A stretch of DNA of 42,413 bases, from assembly GCA_944389815.1 (NCBI GenBank), contig CALXNS010000025.1:1-42413 (forward strand), written 5' to 3'. Below the pieces are notes generated by a model that was not told the origin of the DNA, made no database searches, and was given only the letters and a program-made list of their open reading frames with translations. How positions within the stretch are numbered: the stretch's first letter is position 1; the number at the start of each line of letters is the position of its first letter. The translations under genes and the position numbers were made by a program. Of this stretch, positions 7,748 to 17,507 are shown piece by piece. The DNA is from an uncultured Victivallis sp. Lineage in GTDB: Bacteria; Verrucomicrobiota; Lentisphaeria; Victivallales; Victivallaceae.

Positions 7748-8935
7748 TCAGCAACTTTGACCGCTTTGAATCTGACGCATCAATTCGCTGGACTTCATCA
7801 GGCAGCGCGGCAGATGGAAGAAGGTTTTCCATTTCCCGCCCTTGAGCATGTGCGTCGGTTCGCCGCGCCGGTTGAGGTATGCGAACCATTCACCGTATTC
7901 GGGATCGGGGAAATGGCTCCAGGCCCACTGATCGACGGTTTTGAAGCGTTCGAGAAAACGCTCCTCCCCGCTGAGCTTATACGCGAAAAGCGCCGCGATG
8001 ATCGCTTCATTGTGCGGCCACCACAACTTCATGTCATACTGCAATTCCAGATGCGGCTTGCCGAGCGCGTCCATGAAATAATAGATGCCGCCGTACTGCT
8101 TGTCGGTGCCGAATTCGAAGAGATCGTCAATATAATCGCAGGCCCGCGCCGCCAGTGCCTTGTCGCCGATCCGTTCCGCATACTGCAGCACGAACCACAT
8201 CGATTCCAGCCCGTGCCCCGGATTGACGAACCGTCCTTCGCAGCTTTCCAGATCGAAACTGCCGTCGGGATTGACGTTCTCAAAAATCACCCGCAGCTGC
8301 GGATTGTAGAAACGATCCATCACCGTGCGCACGGCGCGATCGGTTTCCGCATCGAATTCGTCGCTGCCGAGGCACTCCTTCATCACGCACCCGAGATTGG
8401 CCAGAATCATGTAGGAACCGAGCGAGAGCCGTTTCTGCCGCCCCGGCAACCCCTTCTCCCAGCGCCCCTTCGGATTCGGCATCCGCCGGATGTAGCTCTG
8501 CATCGCCGACTGCGCCTCTCTGAGATATTTCTCCTCGCCGGTCGCCGCGAACATCGCCGCCGCGCCCATCGCGGCAAAACAGTCCGAGAAAATGCTGTAC
8601 GGCGCACAGATCGGCACGCCCTGCCGGTTCAAGGCAAAATAATAACTCCCATCCTCCAGTCGCCCGTGCCGGTAGAGAAATTCATATCCGTCACGCGCGA
8701 TTTTCAACCAATCCTCACGTCCGGCTCCCCAGCGACTCCGGTAGAGCGACGCGAAAACATAAACGATCCGCCATTGCATCCACATGTATTTGGTCGTATC
8801 GTAAACCGAGCCGTCCCGGTCGAGCATCGTGAAATATCCACCACACTCCTGATCCACGCAATGATTCTGCCAGAAGGGAATCACGTCTTCAAGCAACGTC
8901 TTCTCGTAACGGTCGATATATGGCTGCCAATTCAT
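7748..8935 (-). CDS. AGE-family sugar 2-epimerase
   Basis: Member of the N-acylglucosamine 2-epimerase family, which isomerises the C2 position of sugars through His-mediated proton transfer. The 395-residue length and the (alpha/alpha)6-barrel motifs fit: NPGHGLESMW with one catalytic His, WWPHNEAIIA with another, and a C-terminal HMLKGGKWKTFFHLPRCLM segment. Family members act on GlcNAc/ManNAc, on cellobiose and other beta-1,4 disaccharides, or on mannose; the motifs alone do not tell which. There is no signal peptide, so it is cytoplasmic. It stands alone, with its own likely promoter, 140 bases after holA on the same strand. Confidence 0.88.
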   Translation of the reverse strand: MNWQPYIDRYEKTLLEDVIPFWQNHCVDQECGGYFTMLDRDGSVYDTTKYMWMQWRIVYVFASLYRSRWGAGREDWLKIARDGYEFLYRHGRLEDGSYYFALNRQGVPICAPYSIFSDCFAAMGAAAMFAATGEEKYLREAQSAMQSYIRRMPNPKGRWEKGLPGRQKRLSLGSYMILANLGCVMKECLGSDEFDAETDRAVRTVMDRFYNPQLRVIFENVNPDGSFDLESCEGRFVNPGHGLESMWFVLQYAERIGDKALAARACDYIDDLFEFGTDKQYGGIYYFMDALGKPHLELQYDMKLWWPHNEAIIAALFAYKLSGEERFLERFKTVDQWAWSHFPDPEYGEWFAYLNRRGEPTHMLKGGKWKTFFHLPRCLMKSSELMRQIQSGQSC

Positions 8936-8983
8936 TTCTCTTCCTTCCGTTTGACTGGAATTCCACCCATCTATTCCTTTAAT

Positions 8984-9013
8984 ATATAACCGGTCCGGGA
9001 AAAAGCAATCAAT
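8984..9013 (-). promoter_or_regulatory. Probable promoter of the AGE-family gene
   Basis: Minus strand TTGATT (9013-9008) and TTATAT (8989-8984) are 18 bases apart, about 50 bases before the gene. The surrounding region is AT-rich, unlike its coding neighbours. Confidence 0.45.
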
Positions 9014-9075
9014 CGAAATTAAAACATTTTAATAAAGTTGATCCGCTTCAGATATTTCCTCTTATTGCCCGATAT

Positions 9076-10155
9076 TCACCGTTTGACGGTCAGGGAAAGA
9101 ATCAATTGTTCGAGGATGATCCGCCGGTCGCCGCCGCCGGAAACGAGCGCCCGACTGGCGTTCCGGATCAATTCGAGGTTGCGTGCCAGTTCCGCATCGC
9201 TGAACCGCATTGCCCCCTCGCAGGTTTTGAACGCACGGTAAGGGTGCATTTTCAGCAGTGGATTGTCGGGATACCGTTCGCGCAATTCATCCGGAATCGA
9301 ATCAAACGTCCGCGGATTCAAATGTCGGACATTCAACTGCCGCAGTGCCAGACGCGTCTGAATCTGCTTCTGAAACTCCCCGGAAAGCGCCGCAAGAAGC
9401 CGGATCTCCGCTTCGCCCTGTTTCAACAGCACATTCAACAGCCCCAGGGCGCGCGCCGCATCGCGTTCCACGATCGCCCCGGTGAACTCCCAGCTGACCG
9501 TCTCCGGCGTCCGGCTGCCGACCGCACGACAATCCGCCAACGTGATCCGACCGACATCCCCGACATAACAGCAGATTTTCTCCAGTTCGTGATAGAGCGT
9601 GCCGGAATCACCTCCGAGCGTTTCGCTGAGAAATTGAACCGCGTCCGCGGCAATCTCACAGCCGAACTCCCGCGCAAGTTCACGAATATTGTATTTCCGG
9701 TTGTCCGCCGCCTTGCGATCCCCGGCGCGAACTGCGTTCAACACCTCAATTTCCGCACCCGCGCTCTTCAAACTCTTGAAAAAACCCTTGCGCTGATCGC
9801 AGTTGAAGCCGTCGATCAACACCGACACTTCCTCTGGAAGCGGTTCCGACAGAATCGCCGTCACCTCCGCGGCTCCGACGGATTCGTTTTTTCCGCACAG
9901 CGCGTCCAGATTGCGGAAATGGCGCAGCCAGATCAATTTCCGGTCGCAGAGAAACGGCGGCGTCCGCAGCGCTTCCAGAAAGGAACCGATGATCGCATCA
10001 TCCCGGCGTTCTTCGCTGTCGCCGGCAACGATCTCCAGTGCCGGATTCTCCTCCGGCGCCGCTCCGCTGCCAAGTTCGACAGCCACCGCCCGCGCCCGCT
10101 CCTTGACGGCGAATTCGTCATCGCCGCAAATCAGCCAGAGTTTGCCCAAGGTCAC
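9076..10155 (-). CDS. holA: DNA polymerase III subunit delta
   Basis: Clamp-loader delta subunit, which opens the beta sliding clamp. The 359-residue protein has the usual three parts: an N-terminal domain beginning with WLICGDDEFAVKERA, a middle domain with the family-typical LSETLGGDSGTLYHELEKI and a C-terminal collar domain ending with helices such as RYPDNPLLKMHPYRAFKT. Length matches bacterial HolA. The start is GTG at 10155; a TTG at 10149 has better spacing (7 bases) from the GGGGG box and may be the true start. It is the last gene of the long minus-strand run, 38 bases after arnC. Confidence 0.88.
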   Translation of the reverse strand: MTLGKLWLICGDDEFAVKERARAVAVELGSGAAPEENPALEIVAGDSEERRDDAIIGSFLEALRTPPFLCDRKLIWLRHFRNLDALCGKNESVGAAEVTAILSEPLPEEVSVLIDGFNCDQRKGFFKSLKSAGAEIEVLNAVRAGDRKAADNRKYNIRELAREFGCEIAADAVQFLSETLGGDSGTLYHELEKICCYVGDVGRITLADCRAVGSRTPETVSWEFTGAIVERDAARALGLLNVLLKQGEAEIRLLAALSGEFQKQIQTRLALRQLNVRHLNPRTFDSIPDELRERYPDNPLLKMHPYRAFKTCEGAMRFSDAELARNLELIRNASRALVSGGGDRRIILEQLILSLTVKR

Positions 10156-10193
10156 ACCCCCGCACCATGATACAACACGACTCTTGATCTCAA

Positions 10194-11168
10194 TTATTTC
10201 CCGGCGGCATTGTCGCCGCCGTCGCTCCGGATGATCTCCTCAATGAAATAACGCGGCCGGTTCCGCACGTCCGTATATATGCGCCCGATGTATTCGCCGA
10301 TCATGCCGATCCCGACCATCTGCACGCCCGTGAAAACAAACAGCACCGCGAACAAAGTGAACACTCCGCCCGCAGTCCAGCTGTCTCCGTCGATGATCCG
10401 CCGGGCCACAATATACAAACTCAACAGAAAGCCGCAGAAGGCCGACAGCATCCCGAAGTAAGTAAGCATCCGCAATGGCGCGGTCGTCATGCACGTAAGC
10501 AAATTGAACTGAAGATTGATCAATTTCCACAATGAATATTTCGATTCGCCCACCGCCCGCTCGGCGTGGGCAACCGGAATTTCACACGTGTTACGCGCAA
10601 AACTGTTACCGAGCACCGGAATGAATGTGCTGCGCTCATTGCACTGCAACATCGCATCCACCACATGCCGCCGATACGCACGGAGCATGCAGCCGTAATC
10701 ATTCATCTTAACTCCAGTCGCCTTCTGGGCAATCCGGTTGACCACTTTGGACGCCGCGCGGCGGAATAAACTGTCCTTCCGCTTCTGCCGCACGGTTCCA
10801 ACCACGTCATTTCCCTCTTCCGCCGCCCGAATCAGATTGGGAATCTCCTCCGGCGGATTCTGCAGATCGGCGTCCAGCGTAATGACCAGATCGCCGCGCA
10901 CCAGAGAAAATCCGGCCATGATCGCCGAATGCTGACCGTAGTTGCGGTTGAGAATGCACGAAATCACCTCCGGATGCGCCATCGAGGCGCGACGCATGAT
11001 TTCCGGCGAAGAATCCCGGCTGCCGTCGTCGATCAAAATGAACTCAAAACGTTTTCCACTCTCTTTGAGCACCTTGCCCGTCCGGTCGATCAATTCCTGC
11101 AGACAACCCTCTTCGTTGTAGACCGGAACGACCACGGACACGAATTCGACTTGTTTATTCGGGGCCAT
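10194..11168 (-). CDS. arnC: Undecaprenyl-phosphate glycosyltransferase, ArnC-like
   Basis: GT2-family enzyme that, in the lipid A aminoarabinose pathway, moves 4-formamido-4-deoxyarabinose from UDP to undecaprenyl phosphate on the cytoplasmic face. The 324-residue protein has an N-terminal GT-A domain ([12 protein letters not shown], metal-binding [13 protein letters not shown]) and two membrane helices near residues 230-300. It resembles E. coli ArnC closely from end to end, for example [31 protein letters not shown] and [18 protein letters not shown]. The start lies one base after the arnT stop. The genetic neighbourhood (arnB, arnT) supports the assignment; a related dolichol- or polyprenyl-phosphate glycosyltransferase is the alternative. 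Confidence 0.9.
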   Translation of the reverse strand: MAPNKQVEFVSVVVPVYNEEGCLQELIDRTGKVLKESGKRFEFILIDDGSRDSSPEIMRRASMAHPEVISCILNRNYGQHSAIMAGFSLVRGDLVITLDADLQNPPEEIPNLIRAAEEGNDVVGTVRQKRKDSLFRRAASKVVNRIAQKATGVKMNDYGCMLRAYRRHVVDAMLQCNERSTFIPVLGNSFARNTCEIPVAHAERAVGESKYSLWKLINLQFNLLTCMTTAPLRMLTYFGMLSAFCGFLLSLYIVARRIIDGDSWTAGGVFTLFAVLFVFTGVQMVGIGMIGEYIGRIYTDVRNRPRYFIEEIIRSDGGDNAAGK

Positions 11169-11169
11169 T

Positions 11170-12945
11170 TTATTTCAACTCCTCCAGCGCGGGAACCGTG
11201 AAGATCCAGGCGCCGCGCCGCTTTGACGATTTTTTACTGATATTCTCCACCGGCTGTTCGGAATACGTCGGCTTCGTCACATCCAATGGAACGCCGATCG
11301 CCTTCACCGCCCGTGCGAGCGGTTCGAGTTCCTTCGGCCGCAGAAAACTGAACACAACCACCTGGCAACCGGCATTCTCCCGCAGGAAATCACGCAGAAG
11401 CCCGGTCATCAGCGCTTCATCCTCCACGACATTCGTCGAACGCATCGCTCCGGGCAGATCCAGATAAAAGAGCGTTTTGGCGTCGGCATCGTCCCGCCAG
11501 AAGAAAAACCGCTCCGGCGGAATTCCAACCACATCCTTCTTCATCGCCAGATGGAACGGCTTCTCCGTCCGGAAGGCCGTCAGCGACGGCAGAATCGCTC
11601 CGAACACCGCCGCGGTCAGAATGGAACCCCCAACGAGCACCGCAGCCAGCCGCTTCGGCAGACCGCTCAAATGTTCCAGCGGCGACCCTGGCTGATTGTC
11701 GCACAGCATCACCACCAGAGCCAGCACTCCCGCCACCGGCGGCGCCAGGATCAAAAGCCACGGCAGATCAAACCCCAGCAGACGCTTCCACAGCGGGAAA
11801 CTCAGAATTGCCGCCACCCCGAGTGAAGCGACAATCGTAATCACATACCGCATCAGCGCCACCGCCGGACGATTCCAACGCGCAACTCCGGCAGGAGTCA
11901 CCAGTCCGGCGGCGCCAAGCAACGCACAGAACGGCATTAATGGAAGAATGTAATACCATCTGCGCGAGCCGGAGGCCGTGAAAAGCAGGAACATCAGAAG
12001 TGTTCCGATCATCAGTTCCCGCGTCCGCATCGAAAGCGTTTTCCATTGCCGGATCATCCCCGCAATTCCAACTCCGATCAACAACGTCCAGGGCGCAAGA
12101 ATCCGCGGCAGATTATAAAGATAACTGTAAATGGGATCCTTGTGATCAAACGGCATGAATACCCGAACGATGTTTTCACGCCAGACCAGCTCCAACCCGG
12201 AAAGGTCGTGGTTCGGCAACGTCTGCCCCGGTGCGAGCGGCTGTATCGCCGCCAGGTAAAACGGCACCAGATAAAGACCGGCACACAGGAAAAACGCCAG
12301 AAAATTGGAAATCTTCAAATGTTTCCGCCAACGTTTCTCCATCAGAAGATGCGGCGCAATCACCACGAACGGCATTACCAGCGCCGGCAATCCCTTCGCC
12401 CAGGCTCCGGCAAAACAGATCAGATAGAAGCAGAAATACTCCTTGAACTTCGCCCGTTCCTCCACCTGATAGAAAAACGCCACCGCCAATACAATCGCCG
12501 AGAGATTGGCCACATCCGCAGCCGCCGCCCGCGCCCAGAAAAGAAATCCATACCCGGTCAGCAGCATCCAGCAGCCGACCAGCGCCACTTGAGCCGAAAA
12601 CAGCTTTCGGCCCAGCACCATCGTTCCGTACAACCCAACCAGCGCCGCAAGTGCGCTCGGCAGCCGGACGATGAACTCATTCAAGCCTCCCGCCAGATAA
12701 CCGAACGGCAGAATCAGCCAGTACGTCAGATGCGGTTTATCGAAATAAACCTGCCAGTTGATCGCAGGGTGCAGGATATCTCCTGTCAACATCATCTCCC
12801 GCGCGATCTCCGCCCAGCGATCCTCCGACCCCCAGAGCGCATTGCGCCCGAGAAACATGAAAAGCGCGACCACGGCGAATCCCCAGAAAAACAACTGCTG
12901 CCGCCGGGTCACCTTCTGTTGCGAATCATACACTGTATCAGTCAT
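11170..12945 (-). CDS. arnT: Lipid A aminoarabinose transferase ArnT-like, GT83/PMT family
   Basis: Polytopic inner-membrane glycosyltransferase expected to transfer aminoarabinose from the undecaprenyl carrier to lipid A at the periplasmic face, lowering the negative charge of the surface and giving polymyxin resistance in other bacteria. The 591-residue protein has about a dozen hydrophobic segments and the first-loop catalytic region [20 protein letters not shown], matching the PMT/ArnT fold, with FDKPHLTYW shortly after. The last 140 residues form a soluble periplasmic part. It lies between arnB and arnC, the order being arnB-arnT-arnC. The sugar specificity is inferred from the neighbours; a different carrier-linked sugar is possible. 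Confidence 0.87.
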   Translation of the reverse strand: MTDTVYDSQQKVTRRQQLFFWGFAVVALFMFLGRNALWGSEDRWAEIAREMMLTGDILHPAINWQVYFDKPHLTYWLILPFGYLAGGLNEFIVRLPSALAALVGLYGTMVLGRKLFSAQVALVGCWMLLTGYGFLFWARAAAADVANLSAIVLAVAFFYQVEERAKFKEYFCFYLICFAGAWAKGLPALVMPFVVIAPHLLMEKRWRKHLKISNFLAFFLCAGLYLVPFYLAAIQPLAPGQTLPNHDLSGLELVWRENIVRVFMPFDHKDPIYSYLYNLPRILAPWTLLIGVGIAGMIRQWKTLSMRTRELMIGTLLMFLLFTASGSRRWYYILPLMPFCALLGAAGLVTPAGVARWNRPAVALMRYVITIVASLGVAAILSFPLWKRLLGFDLPWLLILAPPVAGVLALVVMLCDNQPGSPLEHLSGLPKRLAAVLVGGSILTAAVFGAILPSLTAFRTEKPFHLAMKKDVVGIPPERFFFWRDDADAKTLFYLDLPGAMRSTNVVEDEALMTGLLRDFLRENAGCQVVVFSFLRPKELEPLARAVKAIGVPLDVTKPTYSEQPVENISKKSSKRRGAWIFTVPALEELK

Positions 12946-12984
12946 TCAACCGTTCTCCCCTGTCATCATTCTTCCGTCGAAGCA

Positions 12985-14124
12985 TCAACGGGCCAGAACC
13001 CTCTTGATCGCCGCAACCACGTCATGAACGTCATCCGGAGTCATCCCCGGAAAGAGCGGCAGCGAACAGATGTGATCGCTGTTGTATTCGGTATTCGGCA
13101 GCATCCCGGCACGGAATCCCATCACTTCACGGTAATAGTGCTGCAAATGCGCACAGCGGAAATGCAATCCCGTTCCAATATTCTCCCCCTTCAGCGCCGT
13201 CATGAACTCATCCCGCGTCAACTTCGGAGAATCCACCCGCACCACGAACAAATGCCACGCATGCCGGAAATCGTAATCCGGATCCGCCAGCGGACGAATC
13301 TCCGGAATCTCCGCCAGCTCCTCCCGGTAGAGCATCGCCAGTTCCCGACGCGCGGTGTTGATGTTCACCAGCCGGTTCAACTGGCTGACGCCGAGCGCGG
13401 CGCAGATGTCGGTCAGATTATATTTGAATCCGGGTTCGATCACTTCCGCCTGCGGAGAACGCCCCCGGTTCTGACGGTCGAAGGCGTCCATGCTGATGCC
13501 GTGAAATTTCCAGCGCCGCATCGCCGCGGCGTCCTCCGCGGAATTGGTCACGAACATTCCACCCTCTCCGGTGGTCACGTTCTTGATCGCGTGAAACGAA
13601 TAAATCGCGCTCCCGGTCGAACCGACATGCCGCCCCTTGTACATTGTTCCCAGCGCATGGGCGGCATCCTCCACCACCGGAATCGAGCCGGCAACCCGGG
13701 CGATTCCATCCAGATCGAGCGCCGCGCCGGCAAAATGCACCGGAACGATCAATTTCGTCCGCGGAGTGATCTTCTCCGCAATCGCCTCCGGCGTCGTCAG
13801 CAACGTCTCCCGGTCGATTTCCGAGAAAACCGGCGTCGCTCCCGCCAGAACGATCATGTTGACGATCGACACCCAGGTCATCGACGGGGTAATCACCTCG
13901 TCCCCCGGACCGATTTTCATCATTTTAAGCAGGAGATGCATCGCCGCCGTCGCCGACGACAGCGCCACGCCGAACCGGTTTCCGGTCAATTCGCACACCC
14001 CGTTTTCCAACGCCGCATTCTGCGGACCATTCGTGATCCAGCCGGAACGCAACACCTCGGTCACCGCCTGAATATCCGCCTCATTGATTGCCGGACGGGT
14101 GAACGGCAGAAATTCTTTTCGCAT
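12985..14124 (-). CDS. arnB: UDP-4-amino-4-deoxy-L-arabinose aminotransferase
   Basis: PLP-dependent sugar aminotransferase of the DegT/DnrJ/EryC1/StrS family; converts UDP-4-keto-pentose to UDP-4-amino-4-deoxyarabinose with glutamate. The 379-residue protein matches E. coli ArnB throughout, including FLPFTRPAI at the N terminus, the PLP lysine at residue 181 in SFHAIKN, and GTGLHFRCAHLQHYYRE near the C terminus. ATG at 14124 was chosen because GAGGAGA lies just upstream and the family starts at this point; the open frame continues 29 codons further without homology. It starts 133 bases after mazG. The ArnA and ArnD functions needed to complete the pathway are not in this window. Confidence 0.93.
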   Translation of the reverse strand: MRKEFLPFTRPAINEADIQAVTEVLRSGWITNGPQNAALENGVCELTGNRFGVALSSATAAMHLLLKMMKIGPGDEVITPSMTWVSIVNMIVLAGATPVFSEIDRETLLTTPEAIAEKITPRTKLIVPVHFAGAALDLDGIARVAGSIPVVEDAAHALGTMYKGRHVGSTGSAIYSFHAIKNVTTGEGGMFVTNSAEDAAAMRRWKFHGISMDAFDRQNRGRSPQAEVIEPGFKYNLTDICAALGVSQLNRLVNINTARRELAMLYREELAEIPEIRPLADPDYDFRHAWHLFVVRVDSPKLTRDEFMTALKGENIGTGLHFRCAHLQHYYREVMGFRAGMLPNTEYNSDHICSLPLFPGMTPDDVHDVVAAIKRVLAR

Positions 14125-14257
14125 GTTCGTCTCTCCTCTCGTTTCGCCGGTAACAGCCGGAAGATTTCGGTTCCCGGTCGAAAAATTTCCGGCTGCCTCT
14201 TTTGTCATCACTTCGCTCCGGCTTCATTCCGGAAGCGGAAACCGTCGCCGCGCCGTC

Positions 14258-15091
14258 TCACGGTTCGACCGGTTCGTGCTTTTTCTCTTCTTTCTGTTTC
14301 GCCTCGCGCCAGAGCGCTTCCATACGGTCAGCTCCTGCCGTTTCCAGCGGAACTCCTTCGGCGGCCAGCGCGGATTCAATATAACGAAAGCGGCTCTCGA
14401 ACTTCCGATTCGCCGCCCGCAACAACTCCTCCGAGGTCCGGCGCTTCCGGAAGCGCGCCAGATTGGCCGCCGCGAACAACAAATCCCCAAGTTCCTCATC
14501 GACGTGCGCTTCATCGCCGGCGACGAACGCCGCCTTGAGTTCGTCCAGCTCCTCCTGAATCTTGTCGATCACCGCCCCGGGATCCTCCCAGTCGAAGCCG
14601 ACTTTCGCGGCTTTCTTCTGCAATTTCTCCGCACGGTTCAGCGCGGAGAGATAATGTCCCACCCCATCCAGAATCGACCGGGGGACACTCTTCGTCTCCG
14701 CACGCTCCCCGGCCTTGATCTTCTCCCAGAGCGCCGCGACCTCGGCGGCGTTCTCCGCATGGGCGTCACCGAAGATATGCGCGTGGCGCCGGATCATTTT
14801 GTCGATGATTCCGCGAACCATATCCTCGTAGGTGAACTCGCCGCGCTCGGCGGCCAACACGCACTGGAAGAGCAGATTCATGAAAAGGTCGCCGAGCTCT
14901 TCGCAGATCTCCGCCGGAACATCCCGGTCGATCGCGTCGAGCAGTTCGGCGCACTCCTCCGCCAGAGAGCGGCTGAGCGTCTCGCGGGTCTGTTCGCGAT
15001 CCCAAGGACAGCCGCCCGGCGCGCGCAGCCGCTCCAGAATCGCCAGAAGCGACTCCGCGCTCGGCGGATAATATTCCTGCGTCGCGGCCAT
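14258..15091 (-). CDS. mazG: Nucleoside triphosphate pyrophosphohydrolase MazG
   Basis: Hydrolyses noncanonical or damaged nucleoside triphosphates to monophosphates. The 277-residue protein holds two MazG domains. The first has CPWDREQTRETL and the metal-binding ECAELLDAID plus EELGDLFMNLLFQ; the second, after about residue 170, has EELDELKAAF and DEELGDLLFAAANLARF. Length is right for the two-domain form. The ATG at 15091 shares one base with the bamA stop (TGATG), so translation is probably coupled; the longer open frame inside bamA is only a shadow. Confidence 0.95.
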   Translation of the reverse strand: MAATQEYYPPSAESLLAILERLRAPGGCPWDREQTRETLSRSLAEECAELLDAIDRDVPAEICEELGDLFMNLLFQCVLAAERGEFTYEDMVRGIIDKMIRRHAHIFGDAHAENAAEVAALWEKIKAGERAETKSVPRSILDGVGHYLSALNRAEKLQKKAAKVGFDWEDPGAVIDKIQEELDELKAAFVAGDEAHVDEELGDLLFAAANLARFRKRRTSEELLRAANRKFESRFRYIESALAAEGVPLETAGADRMEALWREAKQKEEKKHEPVEP

Positions 15092-17412
15092 CAGAAGGTG
15101 AATCCCAGATTGAAGTGGAAACGCACCTTGTTCGATTCCGCCTCCTGATTGTTGACCACAGGATACGCGAGATCGAGACGAATCGGCGCATTCAGAATCG
15201 GCACCTTGATCCGGAGACCGTAACCGGCTCCTACATTCATCTGCGAAAATCCCATGCTGTAGGAGTTGCGCCACGCATTGCCCGCATCGACGAAGGCCGC
15301 ACCGCGAATCGGTCCGTAAATCGGATGGCTCACCTCGGCGGTCAACAACAGCATGGTCTGACCGCCGATGTTCTCGCGGTTGTAGGTCGGCGAAACCGTC
15401 CGGTATTCGAAACCTCGCAGCGAATCGCCGCCGCCGAGGAAATAACGCTCGAAAATCGGCACGTCATCCGAACGGTCGAAACTTGAAACCGTACCGATTT
15501 TTCCGCCGGCCATCACCACGATCGCGCCGTCCCAGAAATTATAGTAGACGCTCCCTTTTCCTTCCAACCGGTAGAAGTTGCTGCTCGAACCGAGAATCTT
15601 CGGCGAAACCGCCCCGAAGAAGTTCAACTGATAACCGCTCGTCGGATCAATATAATTATCCCGCGTGTCGCGCGTGATCGAAATCGACGGCTGGCTCACG
15701 AACTGATGACCCTCCTGTCCGGTCGCACGCATGTAGCCCCGGAGCTTGTGACTGATGTCGTTCACATCGACATACTCAAATTTATACCCGAGCGAGAACG
15801 TCGTGAAATCATCGAAGATCCGTTTCGAAATCGACGTGCGCACCCCGACGCGATCCTCGCTCCACTCCGAATACTCCACCTGGTTCATATAGCCGGAAAG
15901 TTCATACCGGATCGGCAGATCCATCAGCCACGGCTCTACGAAGTCGACGTTGAATCCGGCGTTCTCCACACCGAAGATCCCCTGAATGCGCATCCGCTGA
16001 CCGCCGCCGTAGAACCAGTTCCCCGGATTGAAGAGGTCGAAGTTCCCGGTTGAGATTTCCGCCATACCGAAGACGCTGTTCGTATCGGACGCTCCCGCGC
16101 CGACGCGCAGATTGAAGCGATCCTCCTTCTCCGTGACATTGATGTGCACATCCTTCTCATCGAGCGCGTCGGCGGCGACCGCATTTGCTTCGACCTTCTG
16201 GAAATATCCCATTCCCATCAACCGCTGCTTGCTTATTTCGATGCGGCTCCGGTCCACCGGATCGCCGGGCTGAATCGCAAGTTCGCGGCGGATGACCTTG
16301 TCCTTGGTCTGGGTGTTGCCGATGATTACGACGTCGCGCACGGTGTATTTGCGCCCCTCGCTGATTTCAAAATCGACGTCAACGATGTGATTTTCATAAT
16401 TTTCATGCCGTACCGGACGGCAGCTCACATCGGCGTAACCGAGCGTTTCATACATACTCACCACCGCGTTGCACGTGGCCTCCTCGTCCAGCCGGGAGAA
16501 CGCCTCTCCCTCGCGAAGACGAAGGCACGGCAGCAGTTCCTCTTCCGTGAAAACCGTATTGCCGGTAAACTTGCTCTTTCCGTTCAAATAGGGTTCGCCC
16601 TCGGAGATTTTGAAGGTGATGTCGACATATTCCGGATCCTCCTCGGTCGGACGGATGACGACATCCTCGATCTTGAAATCGAGATATCCCGCATCGTGGT
16701 ATTTGTCCCGCAGCCGGGCACGGTCCAGATCCAGCTCGGCCCGGTTCAACAACCCCCGGTTGAGATAATCGTTCAGAAACGGAAACCAGTTCAGATAACT
16801 GTACTGGTTCGCGATCGAATGCCGCAGATCCCACTGGCTGTACAACTCGGCGCCTTCGAACACCACGTCGTTGACCTTCTGCCGGAGATTCTCCTCTATT
16901 TTCCAGGTCAATGTCACCTGATCCTCGCCGTCGGGCAGAATCACCGGCGTGACGGTCGCGTCGGTATACCCCTTGTCGGAATAAAATTTACGCAGTTTGT
17001 TCGCGCTCTCCCGCAGTTCCCGGTCATTCAAACGGCTTCCGGCAGTGACGCTCGTCTCCTCGCTGAGTTCTTTCGTCGAAAATTTCGCATTGCCGACGAA
17101 CTTCACCTCGCTCACACGCGGCTTCAATTTGACCTTGAAGATCACATCGACCACATCATCGGCCGCTCCGGGGCGCGCTTCGGAAATCACGTCGGCGAAA
17201 TTGCCGGTGTTGTAAAGACGTTTCACGTCCTCATCGAGAATCTCCTGCCGGAACTCCGCGCCGGGACGCAGCTGTATCGTGACCGACAACTGTTCCGCCG
17301 GCAGCCGCTGCACGCCCTGCTGTTCGAATTTCACCTCCCCGACCTTCGCCGCGGGCGCCGCAAGCGCCAGCAGAAGCACGGCCGCCCCGAACCAATTTTT
17401 CACGCAATTCAC
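15091..17412 (-). CDS. bamA: Outer membrane protein assembly factor BamA
   Basis: Central component of the machine that inserts beta-barrel proteins into the outer membrane. A signal peptide (VKNWFGAAVLLLALAAPAA) is followed by five POTRA domains, as in VGEVKFEQQGVQRLPAEQL, VSEVKFVGNAKFSTKEL and RDVVIIGNTQTKDKVIRREL, and by a C-terminal barrel from about residue 450 that ends in a Phe (LGFTF). The barrel contains FFLGGGDSLRGFEYRTV-like sequence, including the conserved R-G-F. GTG at 17412 is preferred because GGGAG lies 9 bases upstream; GTG at 17436 is the longer alternative. The gene is direct evidence of a diderm envelope. It follows dnaB after 95 bases and overlaps mazG by one base. Confidence 0.96.
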   Translation of the reverse strand: MNCVKNWFGAAVLLLALAAPAAKVGEVKFEQQGVQRLPAEQLSVTIQLRPGAEFRQEILDEDVKRLYNTGNFADVISEARPGAADDVVDVIFKVKLKPRVSEVKFVGNAKFSTKELSEETSVTAGSRLNDRELRESANKLRKFYSDKGYTDATVTPVILPDGEDQVTLTWKIEENLRQKVNDVVFEGAELYSQWDLRHSIANQYSYLNWFPFLNDYLNRGLLNRAELDLDRARLRDKYHDAGYLDFKIEDVVIRPTEEDPEYVDITFKISEGEPYLNGKSKFTGNTVFTEEELLPCLRLREGEAFSRLDEEATCNAVVSMYETLGYADVSCRPVRHENYENHIVDVDFEISEGRKYTVRDVVIIGNTQTKDKVIRRELAIQPGDPVDRSRIEISKQRLMGMGYFQKVEANAVAADALDEKDVHINVTEKEDRFNLRVGAGASDTNSVFGMAEISTGNFDLFNPGNWFYGGGQRMRIQGIFGVENAGFNVDFVEPWLMDLPIRYELSGYMNQVEYSEWSEDRVGVRTSISKRIFDDFTTFSLGYKFEYVDVNDISHKLRGYMRATGQEGHQFVSQPSISITRDTRDNYIDPTSGYQLNFFGAVSPKILGSSSNFYRLEGKGSVYYNFWDGAIVVMAGGKIGTVSSFDRSDDVPIFERYFLGGGDSLRGFEYRTVSPTYNRENIGGQTMLLLTAEVSHPIYGPIRGAAFVDAGNAWRNSYSMGFSQMNVGAGYGLRIKVPILNAPIRLDLAYPVVNNQEAESNKVRFHFNLGFTF

Positions 17413-17507
17413 TCTTGTCGTCTCCCGGAGTATCACTTCAAGTTTCCGTTACATTTCAAATTCTTCGTCCGCGGCACTCCTCCGCCCGCTCTTCACTCTG
17501 TCCGGCC

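Noticed and set aside
10741..11168. Possible identification as dolichol-phosphate mannosyltransferase
   Set aside because: Near-complete agreement with ArnC blocks and the arnB/arnT neighbours make the ArnC assignment stronger.
14125..14257. Terminator between mazG and arnB
   Set aside because: An AACCGT/ACGGTT inverted repeat is present near the mazG end but its loop is long and no T-run follows.
12046..14538. 830-codon plus-strand frame opposite arnT, arnB and mazG
   Set aside because: Arg/His/Pro-rich shadow typical of high-GC antisense; it spans three well-identified minus-strand genes and matches nothing.
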